DNA of 64,000 nucleotides from JAAXHH01 sp965248395 (GTDB lineage: Bacteria > JAAXHH01), in NCBI GenBank assembly GCA_965248395.1, contig OZ252103.1, positions 1,860,001-1,924,000 on the forward strand, written 5' to 3'. Shown here in pieces: positions 1-7,275 of the stretch. The position numbers and the translations under genes were made by a program. Position 1 is the stretch's first letter. Every line of letters starts with the position of its first letter. The notes below the pieces were generated by a model that searched no databases, had not been told where the DNA came from, and worked only from the letters and a program-made list of their open reading frames with translations.

Positions 1-225
1 CTGGATTTGAAAAACCGACGGGTCCACGATCTCCTCTGCGGATGGTTCACCAGAGGCGAAGAAAGCGGACGAGGTGGCCACGGAGTAAACGAGGCAGGCG
101 TTCAGTCCGATCAAAAGAACGATAACGCCCTCGAGCACACGTACGCGCCCGCGACTGCCGTTCCGGTGACTGCCCTGACCCTGGAACGGCCGGTTAGCCG
201 CGGGTTTGATGACTCGTCTCGTCAT
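1..225 (-). CDS. N-terminal part of a membrane-anchored protein (runs off the left edge)
   Basis: The minus strand reads 75 uninterrupted codons from an ATG at 225 to the window edge. The product begins with a basic stretch (MTRRVIKPAANRPF...), has a single hydrophobic segment near residues 34-58 (GVIVLLIGLNACLVYSVA), then turns polar and acidic (EPSAEEIVDP). This is the shape of a single-pass inner-membrane protein with a cytoplasmic basic N terminus and a periplasmic body. LytR C-terminal-domain proteins look like this, but the diagnostic part lies outside the window, so the family is unassigned. It is preceded by an unusually long leader starting at a promoter near 518-546. Confidence 0.5.
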   Translation of the reverse strand, partial: MTRRVIKPAANRPFQGQGSHRNGSRGRVRVLEGVIVLLIGLNACLVYSVATSSAFFASGEPSAEEIVDPSVFQIQ

Positions 226-446
226 GGTTGCGCCCACACGGTTCGCGTCCGGAGACCGGCCTCAGTCGGGACCGTGCGACAAACGATCTTTATTTTCCAA
301 AGAATACCGGGGAACGAACTAGGGAAGAACATCAGGAAGGGAAACATAGGGAGGGTACCAACAGTAACTCATTGACCAGCTCCTTTCACCATGCGATCCC
401 CCTTTTCTACCCCGGCTTAGACACAGTTCTACCCGAGCTGACCGTG

Positions 447-462
447 CGGCCCATACGGGCCG
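447..462 (-). other. GC-rich hairpin in the leader region between glmU-like gene and left-edge gene
   Basis: CGGCCC-ATAC-GGGCCG is a perfect 6-bp stem with a 4-base loop. No U-run follows on either strand, so it is not a standard terminator. It lies in the 317-base gene-free stretch 226-542. On the minus strand that stretch also holds a CCGGGG/CCCCGG pairing (410-415 with 307-312) and a 17-codon open frame at 372-319 behind AAAGGAG. It may be part of a structured 5' leader. Confidence 0.35.
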
Positions 463-517
463 TCAAATCAAACCCAGGTCCGACGGGCGGAACTCAACTC
501 GCTAATCCAGACCACTA

Positions 518-546
518 TATATACAGACGGAAGCGTAAGTTGTCAA
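518..546 (-). promoter_or_regulatory. Sigma70-type promoter reading into the left-edge gene
   Basis: On the minus strand TTGACA (546-541), a 17-base spacer and TATATA (523-518) form a near-consensus promoter. It overlaps the stop codon of the glmU-like gene. Transcription would start near 511, about 285 bases before the ATG at 225, a much longer leader than others in this window (about 50-110 bases). Confidence 0.6.
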
Positions 547-1325
547 CTGTTTTTTGCCGTGGGCAACGTGGGCGCTCGTTCGCGTTCGAGCAGCCAGTTT
601 TCGGCCGCCGACAGGTGTTCCGGCGTGTTCACCCCGGTGGTTTCCTGCGGTGTGTCAGCCGCGGAGTCCGCAATGCGGTGACCCTGCCGCCGGAGTATCC
701 CGATGGTATCCGTCAGGTAGAATTCACCCTGCCTGTTTTGAGGCGTAAGGTGATCCAGGGCCTGGAGCAGCAGGTAGGGTTCGAAACAGTACGTGCTGGT
801 ATTGATCTCCCGCAAGGCGCGCTGTTCCGCGGTCGCATCCTTCTCTTCCACGATTCGATCTATGCGTCCGGCGTCGTCGCGAATGATACGGCCCAGGCCC
901 GTGGGATCGGCGACACGGGCGGTAAGTACGGAGGCGGCGGCGCATTCACGGCGATGCGCGAGGATCAGGGCCTCAAGGGTCGAGGGACGAATCAGCGGCG
1001 AATCACCTGCAAGGACCAGGACGACGCCCTTTTCTCCGGTCAACAGGGGATCGGCCTGGTGGACCGCGTGCCCCGTACCCAGTTGCTCCTCCTGGACGAC
1101 GAATTCCACGGGCCAGCCGGCGAGTTCACGGCGTACCGTGTCCGCCTGGTAGCCGACAATGACGATGATCCGGCGCGATCCGAGCGCGCGGGCGGTATCG
1201 AGCACATATTGAATCATCGGCCTGCCGTTCAACCTGTGCAGCACCTTGGCCAGATCGGAATGCATCCGGGTGCCCTTTCCTGCAGCCATGATCACCGTGA
1301 TCAGATCGCTGTTCCTGTCTTCCAT
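543..1325 (-). CDS. Single-domain GlmU-like nucleotidyltransferase (UDP-GlcNAc pyrophosphorylase domain)
   Basis: 260-residue sugar-phosphate nucleotidyltransferase. The signature AAGKGTRMHSDLAKVL sits at residues 12-27, with GTGHAV for nucleotide binding, and GVNTPEHLSAAE near the C terminus as in GlmU. This domain joins UTP and GlcNAc-1-phosphate to give UDP-GlcNAc for cell-wall and lipid A synthesis. The left-handed beta-helix acetyltransferase half of bifunctional GlmU (about 450 residues) is absent. The start is the ATG at 1325 behind GGAG; the open frame extends upstream only through low-complexity sequence inside folK. It lies 11 bases after folK, in one operon with folB and the aminotransferase-like gene. 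It may instead make another UDP- or dTDP-sugar. Confidence 0.8.
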   Translation of the reverse strand: MEDRNSDLITVIMAAGKGTRMHSDLAKVLHRLNGRPMIQYVLDTARALGSRRIIVIVGYQADTVRRELAGWPVEFVVQEEQLGTGHAVHQADPLLTGEKGVVLVLAGDSPLIRPSTLEALILAHRRECAAASVLTARVADPTGLGRIIRDDAGRIDRIVEEKDATAEQRALREINTSTYCFEPYLLLQALDHLTPQNRQGEFYLTDTIGILRRQGHRIADSAADTPQETTGVNTPEHLSAAENWLLERERAPTLPTAKNS

Positions 1326-1336
1326 GGGATCTCCGG

Positions 1337-1831
1337 TTACGGGCCGGTAAGGTAGCGGACGGGAAGGTCCACCGGACTGAGATCTTCCAGCAGTTCCAAT
1401 ACGGTTCGCCCGTGAACCGGATGAACCAGGGCCGGGTGTATCTCCGCCAGGGGAACGAGAACAAAGGCTCGATCGGCCATGGCAGGGTGGGGGAGGGCAA
1501 GGCCGGGAAGATCGAGTACCAGGTCGTCGTAGAGCAACAGGTCGAGGTCGATTTCGCGGGGTCCGTTTTTCCACGTCGCGGACCGTCCCAGGCGGAGTTC
1601 GATTCCTTTTAATACATCGAGCAGGCGCATGGGCGCCAGGGAGGTCTCGACGAGGACTGCGCCGTTTACAAAGTCGGGCTGGTTGGCGTAGCCTACCGGC
1701 CGCGTTTCATACCATGCCGAACCCTTGACGATCCGGATTTCCGGATGATTCCTCAGCTCGTGGACCGCCCTGCGGCACCACCCGATCCGATCTCCGATGT
1801 TGCTGCCCAGACCCAAAGCGACTGACGCCAT
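1337..1831 (-). CDS. folK: 2-amino-4-hydroxy-6-hydroxymethyldihydropteridine pyrophosphokinase
   Basis: 164 residues, the usual HPPK length. It transfers pyrophosphate from ATP to 6-hydroxymethyl-dihydropterin in folate synthesis in the cytoplasm. Visible marks are GLGSNIGDR at the N terminus, YETRPVGYANQPDFVNGAV in the pterin-binding region and GPREIDLDLLLYDD carrying the Mg2+-binding acidic residues. The ATG at 1831 is chosen because homology begins at ASVALGLGSN; sequence upstream belongs to folB in another frame. The 8-base gap to folB, the preceding pathway enzyme, supports co-transcription. Confidence 0.93.
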   Translation of the reverse strand: MASVALGLGSNIGDRIGWCRRAVHELRNHPEIRIVKGSAWYETRPVGYANQPDFVNGAVLVETSLAPMRLLDVLKGIELRLGRSATWKNGPREIDLDLLLYDDLVLDLPGLALPHPAMADRAFVLVPLAEIHPALVHPVHGRTVLELLEDLSPVDLPVRYLTGP

Positions 1832-1839
1832 TTCGCACC

Positions 1840-2226
1840 CTACCGGCCGGTACTTTCCGTCTCCCTGCTCCTTTTCAAACTGACCTCGACTACGCCTGAA
1901 CGCAAGGTTTTTGCCACGCCGGGTTTCCGCACTCGGACCACCACCCTTTCCACCTGGGGATAGGCCGAGAGCAGTGCGTCCGCCACGCGGCCGGCGACGC
2001 GCTCCAGCAGCCGGCACGGTTCGCCGCCGATGATCCGCCCCACGCGCAGACATACTTCCGCGTAATCGACGGTGTCCGCCAGGCTGTCCGTGCGGGAAGC
2101 CTCCGACAGGTCCAGACGCAGCGCGACATCGGCTTCGAATACCTGCCCGTTCGTCCGTTCCCGGTTAGTCACGCCATGATGACCAAAGGCGCGAATATCC
2201 CGCACGCTGATCCAGTCTTCGGGCAT
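1840..2226 (-). CDS. folB: Dihydroneopterin aldolase
   Basis: 128 residues, close to the family norm of about 120. It cleaves 7,8-dihydroneopterin to 6-hydroxymethyl-dihydropterin and glycolaldehyde, supplying FolK. Family features are the N-terminal strand WISVRDIRAFGHHGV, NGQVFEADVAL, the DTVDYAEV turn, LLERVAGRVAD with the substrate-binding Glu, and VRVRKPGVA with the catalytic Lys. The gene starts at the ATG at 2226, 13 bases after the aminotransferase-like gene, and runs into folK. Confidence 0.92.
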   Translation of the reverse strand: MPEDWISVRDIRAFGHHGVTNRERTNGQVFEADVALRLDLSEASRTDSLADTVDYAEVCLRVGRIIGGEPCRLLERVAGRVADALLSAYPQVERVVVRVRKPGVAKTLRSGVVEVSLKRSRETESTGR

Positions 2227-2239
2227 GGTGATGATCCGT

Positions 2240-3478
2240 TCAGGCGAGGCTGACTGCGGGGAACGCCCGCTTGCGCAACCGGAAGCGGGACATCTGCCGG
2301 TCCATCCGTTCCAGCACGGTCTGTATCTGCGACTCGTTACAGCTGAGGGCCATTCGGACGTATCCTTCGCCGTATTCGCCCAGGTACACGCCGGGCACTA
2401 CAAACACGCCCGCCTTGCGCAGCAGTATACTGAATCGAACAGAGGTATAGCGGGGCGGTACGGGAAGCCACACGTACGGACCGCCTTTGGGAGTGCTCGG
2501 GTTCCAGCCGAGGTCTCGCAATCCCGAGACCATCAGGTCCCGCCGCAGCTGGTATTTAGATGTCACTTCATCCACGTGCCGGTTCAATTCCGGAAACACC
2601 GTGGCCGCTGCAGCCTGAAGTCCAGGGAGCATCGGGGCGTGCATATGGGTGGTCAACTGCGACATGGCGGCCAGTGCGGACGGATTGCCGACCGCAACGC
2701 TCAGATCGCAGAACACACCTCCGGGCAGTACGGAAAGGGAGAACAACTCGATGCCCAGGTTCATCGCGCCCGGAGTCTGGAGCAGGCTGGGCGCTTCGAT
2801 CCCGTCGTAGGTCAGAAAGTGCTGTGTAGCGTCGTGGCAGACGATGATATTATGCCTGCGCGCGAAATCGACGAGTTCCCGGAAGAAAGAATGGTCCGCC
2901 ACGCTCCCGGTGGGATCGTTCGGATAACCGATGTACATCAGCTTGGACTGCCCGGCGACACGGGGGTCTATCTGCTTCAGGTTGGGCAGGAAATCGTTTC
3001 GCCCGTGCAGGGGATAGGAATGGATCTGGCCGTTCGCCAGCACGGTGCTGGTCCTGTACGCCGGGTGCGAGGGGTCGGGGATCAGCACGGTTTCCCCGGG
3101 ATTTACCAGTGCCATGGCCACGCTGGCCGGTCCGGTTGCGGCGCCCGCGAAGGGAAGGACGTGCACGGCCGGATCGAGCTCCACGTCGAATCGGTACGCG
3201 AACCAGTTGCTGAACACCCTTCTGAATTCCGCGGCGGCGAGTCGGCCCGCTTCGACCGGGTCACCCGGACTATGCGGACCTTCCGGAGCCGCCACGGTGC
3301 TGAATATCCGTTCGATAATTTCCTGCTGGATGGGGGTATCGACGGAGTCCATGGTCAGGTCGATGGGCTCGATCCCCTTGGCGGCCAGCCGTCTCAGGTA
3401 TCTCGACAGTTCCAGGGGTCGGTTCAGCGGCACCTGGTGCAGCCGTTCCGCGCGTTCTATAACCACCGGGTTTCTCAT
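2240..3478 (-). CDS. Class I/II aminotransferase-fold protein lacking the PLP-binding lysine
   Basis: 412 residues, full length for a fold-type I aminotransferase and closest in pattern to LL-diaminopimelate/aspartate aminotransferase-like proteins (LDPAVHVLP, PGETVLIPDPSHPAYR, NIIVCHDAT, GGPYVWLPVP, GYVRMALSC). The motif that normally reads SLSK...TGWR reads SLSVLPGGVFCDL, so the Schiff-base Lys is Val250 (codon 2731-2729). The PLP-contacting Asn of NPTG is Asp188 and the Tyr after HDA is Gln219. The Asp of HDA and the substrate-carboxylate Arg375 remain. Normal PLP catalysis therefore looks impossible, yet the frame is intact. The start at 3478 has GGAG upstream. It heads the folB-folK-glmU-like operon from a promoter at 3531-3559. 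Confidence 0.8.
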   Translation of the reverse strand: MRNPVVIERAERLHQVPLNRPLELSRYLRRLAAKGIEPIDLTMDSVDTPIQQEIIERIFSTVAAPEGPHSPGDPVEAGRLAAAEFRRVFSNWFAYRFDVELDPAVHVLPFAGAATGPASVAMALVNPGETVLIPDPSHPAYRTSTVLANGQIHSYPLHGRNDFLPNLKQIDPRVAGQSKLMYIGYPNDPTGSVADHSFFRELVDFARRHNIIVCHDATQHFLTYDGIEAPSLLQTPGAMNLGIELFSLSVLPGGVFCDLSVAVGNPSALAAMSQLTTHMHAPMLPGLQAAAATVFPELNRHVDEVTSKYQLRRDLMVSGLRDLGWNPSTPKGGPYVWLPVPPRYTSVRFSILLRKAGVFVVPGVYLGEYGEGYVRMALSCNESQIQTVLERMDRQMSRFRLRKRAFPAVSLA

Positions 3479-3530
3479 GGTCGCTCCGTCGCCCTGGCAA
3501 CAATCCCGATCAACCGCTGATCTACCGGGG

Positions 3531-3559
3531 AATATAGAAGCAGGGTATGGCCGTTGCAA
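3531..3559 (-). promoter_or_regulatory. Promoter of the aminotransferase-like/folB/folK/glmU-like operon
   Basis: Minus-strand TTGCAA (3559-3554), 17-base spacer, TATATT (3536-3531). It begins directly after the groL terminator, so the two operons are cleanly separated. The predicted leader is about 45 bases. Confidence 0.6.
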
Positions 3560-3560
3560 G

Positions 3561-3591
3561 AAAAAACCCCGATGTCGCCACCGGGGGTTTT
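3561..3591 (-). terminator. Rho-independent terminator of groL
   Basis: On the minus strand AAAACCCC(C) pairs with GGGGTTTT around a loop containing GGTGGCGACAT, and the stem runs into TTTTTT. It begins 29 bases after the groL stop codon and ends just before the promoter of the next operon. Confidence 0.85.
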
Positions 3592-3619
3592 CCTGGTATC
3601 GGCTGTAGACCGGTTACCT

Positions 3620-5242
3620 TTAATACATGCCGCCGCCATGGGGCATGGCCGGAGGCGGGGTGTCTTCCGGGACTTCCGCTACCAGCGCCTCGGTGGTGAG
3701 CAGCAGTCCGGCGATGCTCGCGGCGTGCTGCAGCGCGACTCGGGAAACCTTGGCCGGCTCGATCACACCCGTAGCGGACATGTCACCGTAGGTGTCCGAC
3801 TCGAAGTTGTAACCGTAACCACCCTCGTTTTCCCGGATCTTCTGCAGGATGATGGAACCTTCGAGACCGGCGTTTTCCGCCAGCTGCCGCACGGGCGCTT
3901 CGAGCGCCTTGCGCACGATATTGGCGCCTATCGCTTCGTCGCCTTCCATACCCAGGTCCTTGTCCAGCGAGGAAAGCGCGCGGATGAACGTGACGCCGCC
4001 GCCCGGCACGACCCCTTCCTCGATGGCCGCCTTGGCGTTGTTTAGGGCGTCCTCGACACGGGCTTTCTTTTCCTTCATCTCCGTTTCCGTCGCGGCGCCC
4101 ACGTTGATGATAGCCACGCCGCCAGCCAGCTTGGCCAGGCGTTCCTGCAACTTCTCGCGGTCGTAATCGGAGGTGGTTTCCTCGATCTGGGCACGGATCT
4201 GGTTGATGCGTCCCTGGATCGCGTCGGTGCCGCCGGCGCCTTCGACGATCGTCGTGTTGTCCTTGTCGATATTAACGCGCTTGACCGATCCGAGGTCGCC
4301 GACGGTCACGTTTTCCAGTTTGAAACCGGCGTCTTCGGAAATGACCGTTCCACCCGTCAGAATCGAGATATCCTCAAGCATGGCCTTGCGGCGGTCGCCG
4401 AATCCAGGCGCCTTTACCGCGGCGACCTTAAGGGTTCCACGGAGCTTGTTGACCACCAGGAGGGCAAGGGCTTCACCCTCGATATCCTCGGCGATGATCA
4501 GCAGCGGAGACCCGCTCTGGGCGATCTTTTCGACGACGGGGTAGATATCCTTGACGGCACTGATCTTCTTGTCGTGAATCAGGACCCTGGTGTCTTCGAG
4601 CACCGCTTCCATGGATTCGGAGTCGGTGACAAAATAAGGCGAGAGATAACCACGGTCGAACTGCATGCCTTCTACGACGTCGAGGGAGGTTTCCATGCTC
4701 TTCGCCTCTTCTACCGTGATGACGCCGTCCTTGCCCACTTTCTCCATCGCGTCCGCGATCAGGTCGCCTATGGTCGAGTCGCCATGGGCGGATACCGTTG
4801 CGGTTTCGGCGATTTCTTTACGACCTTCCACGGCCTTCGACATGTCCGCGATCGCATTTACCACACCGGATACGGCTTTATCGATGCCCCTCTTGAGATC
4901 CATGGGGCCGGCGCCGGCAGTGACGTTCCTGAGCCCTTCCGCGAAAATCGCCTGGGCCAGTACGGTCGCCGTTGTGGTTCCGTCCCCGGCCACATCACTG
5001 GTCTTGGACGCCGCTTCCTTGATCATCTGCGCGCCCATGTTTTCGTAATTGTCCTGTAACTCGATCTCCTTGGCCACCGTAACCCCGTCCAGCGTGAAGG
5101 TGGGCGAGCCGAATTTCTTGTCGAGTACGACGCATCGACCCTTGGGACCCATGGTGACACGAACCGCGTCCGCCAGGGCGTCCACACCTCTTTTAAGCGC
5201 CTGCCGGGCTTCTGCGTCGAACGAAAGTTGTTTTGCTGCCAA
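3620..5242 (-). CDS. groL: Chaperonin GroEL (Hsp60)
   Basis: 540 residues, the standard GroEL length. It forms the 14-mer cytoplasmic folding chamber driven by ATP. Seen directly are the N-terminal ATP-site region VTMGPKGRCVVLDKKFG, the catalytic segment AGDGTTTATVLAQAI with its Asp, the apical domain GYLSPYFVTDSE, the GGGVTFIRAL stretch and a Gly/Met-rich tail ending MPHGGGMY. No groES adjoins it on either side, so the co-chaperonin is encoded elsewhere. Expression is probably heat-inducible through HrcA, because a CIRCE element and promoter lie 125 bases upstream. A strong terminator makes it a single-gene unit. Confidence 0.98.
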   Translation of the reverse strand: MAAKQLSFDAEARQALKRGVDALADAVRVTMGPKGRCVVLDKKFGSPTFTLDGVTVAKEIELQDNYENMGAQMIKEAASKTSDVAGDGTTTATVLAQAIFAEGLRNVTAGAGPMDLKRGIDKAVSGVVNAIADMSKAVEGRKEIAETATVSAHGDSTIGDLIADAMEKVGKDGVITVEEAKSMETSLDVVEGMQFDRGYLSPYFVTDSESMEAVLEDTRVLIHDKKISAVKDIYPVVEKIAQSGSPLLIIAEDIEGEALALLVVNKLRGTLKVAAVKAPGFGDRRKAMLEDISILTGGTVISEDAGFKLENVTVGDLGSVKRVNIDKDNTTIVEGAGGTDAIQGRINQIRAQIEETTSDYDREKLQERLAKLAGGVAIINVGAATETEMKEKKARVEDALNNAKAAIEEGVVPGGGVTFIRALSSLDKDLGMEGDEAIGANIVRKALEAPVRQLAENAGLEGSIILQKIRENEGGYGYNFESDTYGDMSATGVIEPAKVSRVALQHAASIAGLLLTTEALVAEVPEDTPPPAMPHGGGMY

Positions 5243-5366
5243 TTCTACTTCCCCCTATGATTGCCCGGTTTTGTCCAGGCGTTACTGGTCAAGGCGAACA
5301 GAATTCCTGATTCGCACTATTTGGATCACCTAAATGCTTTAAATCCAACGAGTACCACGTCCAAGA

Positions 5367-5393
5367 TTAGCACTCAAACGTCTAGAGTGCCAA
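5367..5393. promoter_or_regulatory. CIRCE operator (HrcA binding site) upstream of groL
   Basis: TTAGCACTC, a 9-base spacer and GAGTGCCAA form the inverted repeat known as CIRCE, with one mismatch to the consensus GAGTGCTAA arm. HrcA represses chaperone genes from this site until heat stress. It overlaps the -10 edge of the groL promoter, the expected repressor position. Confidence 0.93.
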
Positions 5394-5420
5394 TTTACGA
5401 AAGAGGTAGGTGGAAAGCAA
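5392..5420 (-). promoter_or_regulatory. groL promoter
   Basis: Minus-strand TTGCTT (5420-5415), 17-base spacer, TAAATT (5397-5392). The -10 box touches the CIRCE repeat. The predicted 5' leader is about 145 bases and includes CIRCE, which can also act in the RNA. Confidence 0.55.
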
Positions 5421-5468
5421 GTTTTTTTTGCTTGGCGAGGTGCTAAGGCAGCGTGATGCGACGAGGTG

Positions 5469-6302
5469 TTATCTATCGGATTGGAGCCGGATGGAGCCGG
5501 ATCGGATGACAATGGGGCCGTGGTCTTCCGTTTCGAGCACCAGGCCGCCCTCTGCATCGATACGGGAAAGGCGGCCGATGGTGCCTGCGGGGCTTTCGGT
5601 GGTGACCATCCGGCCGCGCCACGCCAATCTGGAGTCGACCTCGGCAAGCAGAGGCGCGGGTCCGGATTCGAGAAAGTCCCGGTAGGAGGATTCAAAAGAC
5701 GCTGCGATGGCCAGGAACAAGTCCTGGCGCGATACCGGACCGCCCGATTCGATGTGGAGCGACGTGGCGGAATCGCCAATCTCGGCCGGGAACATTTCCC
5801 GCGTGTGATTTACATTTATGCCTATGCCGACCACGATGACGGGTCCGTCCGTGGATACGTCCCGGGTCTCGGCCAGTATGCCGGCGACCTTGCGGTTTCG
5901 AATCAACAGGTCATTCGGCCACTTGACCTTAACATTTACCCCGGCGGCCGCTTCCAAAGAACGCGCGACGGCCCCGGCCGCGCAAAGTGTCAGCGGTGGG
6001 GTCTGTGCCGGGGGCAGACGCGGCCGTAGCAGGAAGGAAGTCCATATACCACATCCCGGCGGTGAAAACCACCCGTAACCGCGGCGTCCCCTGCCTGCCG
6101 TCTGCTCATCGGCGAGACAGACGGCTCCGTCCGGCGCACCGCGTTCGGCCATGTCCAGGATCACGTCGTTGGTGGACGTCACGCGTTCGCTGTATTCAAG
6201 TACACGGCCGAAATAGCCCGATGAAAGCCGCGCGCGTAAGCCGTCCGGGTCGTAGTGGTCCTGGAACCCGGCGAACAAATCGGCCTTGTCTTGCTGTTTC
6301 AT
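5469..6302 (-). CDS. birA: Biotin--[acetyl-CoA-carboxylase] ligase, monofunctional
   Basis: 277 residues. It activates biotin as biotinyl-AMP and attaches it to the carrier lysine of biotin carboxylases. The catalytic core shows STNDVILDMAERG, the adenylate loop TAGRGRRGYGWFSP, the KWPNDLLI motif with the biotin-contacting Lys, and VVGIGINVN. A small SH3-like C-terminal domain (WRGRMVTTESPAGTIG) follows. There is no N-terminal DNA-binding helix-turn-helix, so it is not a biotin repressor. It is last in the cca-nnr-nadC-birA operon. Confidence 0.93.
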   Translation of the reverse strand: MKQQDKADLFAGFQDHYDPDGLRARLSSGYFGRVLEYSERVTSTNDVILDMAERGAPDGAVCLADEQTAGRGRRGYGWFSPPGCGIWTSFLLRPRLPPAQTPPLTLCAAGAVARSLEAAAGVNVKVKWPNDLLIRNRKVAGILAETRDVSTDGPVIVVGIGINVNHTREMFPAEIGDSATSLHIESGGPVSRQDLFLAIAASFESSYRDFLESGPAPLLAEVDSRLAWRGRMVTTESPAGTIGRLSRIDAEGGLVLETEDHGPIVIRSGSIRLQSDR

Positions 6303-6341
6303 ATTTGTTCCGGATCGGAATGGACGGTGGGTCGAATATCA

Positions 6342-6368
6342 GGGATTGTGGAGGAAAGCCTCCATCCC
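6342..6368 (-). other. Hairpin between nadC and birA
   Basis: On the minus strand GGGAT-GGAGG-CTTT-CCTCC-ACA-ATCCC forms a 10-bp stem with a 3-base bulge, in the 79-base gap between nadC and birA. No U-run follows. It could be an RNA-processing or stability element. Confidence 0.35.
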
Positions 6369-6381
6369 CAAAGCGCCTGAT

Positions 6382-7260
6382 TCACGCGGACGTATCGATA
6401 TTCAGACTGATATCGAGTGCGGGCGCGGAATGGGTAAGGGCGCCGATGGAAATAATGTCGACGCCGGTCTCCGCTACAATCCCCAGCCGGTCCAGGGTGA
6501 TCGTTCCCGACGCCTCGATCACGATGGGCTGGTCTCCGGGAGAACCAGCGCGTATGTGCTGGACCGCCGTCCTCATCTGGTCATCGCCCATATTGTCCAG
6601 CATGATCCAGTCCGCCCCGTTGCGCACCGCCTCCTCGACCTGGGCCAGGTCACTGGTCTCCACCTCGATGGCGACCCGCCTGCCGGATTTCTCCATGTTC
6701 GATCTGCACAGGCGGACCGCGGTGTCCATGCCCCCCGCGGCGGCGATGTGATTGTCTTTGATCAGCACCATGTCGTAGAGACCGAAGCGGTGATTGCCAC
6801 CGCCGCCGTGCAGCACGGCCCGTTTTTCCAGCATGCGGAGACCGGGTGTCGTCTTGCGCGTATCGACGATCCGGGTGTTGGTGTCCCGCACGGCGTCCGC
6901 GTATCGCCGGGTCATCGAAGCGATACCGGAGTGGTGTCGCAGGAAATTGAGCGCGGTGCGTTCACCGGTAAGCACCGACCGCGCGGCGCCCCTTACTTCC
7001 GCGATGGGTTGACCGGTCTCTACCCCGTCGCCATCGGTTAGGAAAGCCTGGAATTCAAGGTCGGGATCGACCTCTCGGTACGCGAGGCAGGCCGGGTAGA
7101 GACCCGAAACGATGCCCGGCTGTCTGGCCTCGAAACGGGCGTGCGCGGTGGCATCCGAAGCAATCGTCCACTCGGTGGTGATGTCGCCGTCTCCCACGTC
7201 TTCGCGCAAGGCCCTGCCCACGATCTCTTCAAGCGCCTCTCGGTCAAACGTCGTGTCCAA
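6382..7260 (-). CDS. nadC: Nicotinate-nucleotide pyrophosphorylase (quinolinate phosphoribosyltransferase)
   Basis: 292 residues, normal for the family. It converts quinolinate and PRPP to nicotinate mononucleotide in de novo NAD synthesis. Seen are LREDVGDGDITT, the substrate-binding RTALNFLRHHSGIA, DTRKTTPGLR, HGGGGNHRFGLYDMVLIKDNH and the C-terminal barrel segment IEASGTITLDRL. The start is TTG at 7260, decided by AGGAAGG six bases upstream. It lies 15 bases after the NAD(P)HX repair gene, so two nicotinamide-nucleotide genes sit together. Confidence 0.95.
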   Translation of the reverse strand: MDTTFDREALEEIVGRALREDVGDGDITTEWTIASDATAHARFEARQPGIVSGLYPACLAYREVDPDLEFQAFLTDGDGVETGQPIAEVRGAARSVLTGERTALNFLRHHSGIASMTRRYADAVRDTNTRIVDTRKTTPGLRMLEKRAVLHGGGGNHRFGLYDMVLIKDNHIAAAGGMDTAVRLCRSNMEKSGRRVAIEVETSDLAQVEEAVRNGADWIMLDNMGDDQMRTAVQHIRAGSPGDQPIVIEASGTITLDRLGIVAETGVDIISIGALTHSAPALDISLNIDTSA

Positions 7261-7275
7261 GGCACCCTTCCTCTT

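Noticed and set aside
228..1355. 375-codon plus-strand frame over the glmU-like gene and leader
   Set aside because: It is antisense to the nucleotidyltransferase and has no family features.
2225..3520. 431-codon plus-strand frame opposite the aminotransferase-like gene
   Set aside because: The minus-strand product shows clear aminotransferase fold motifs; the plus frame shows none. This matters because the minus gene is itself unusual, but its frame is intact.
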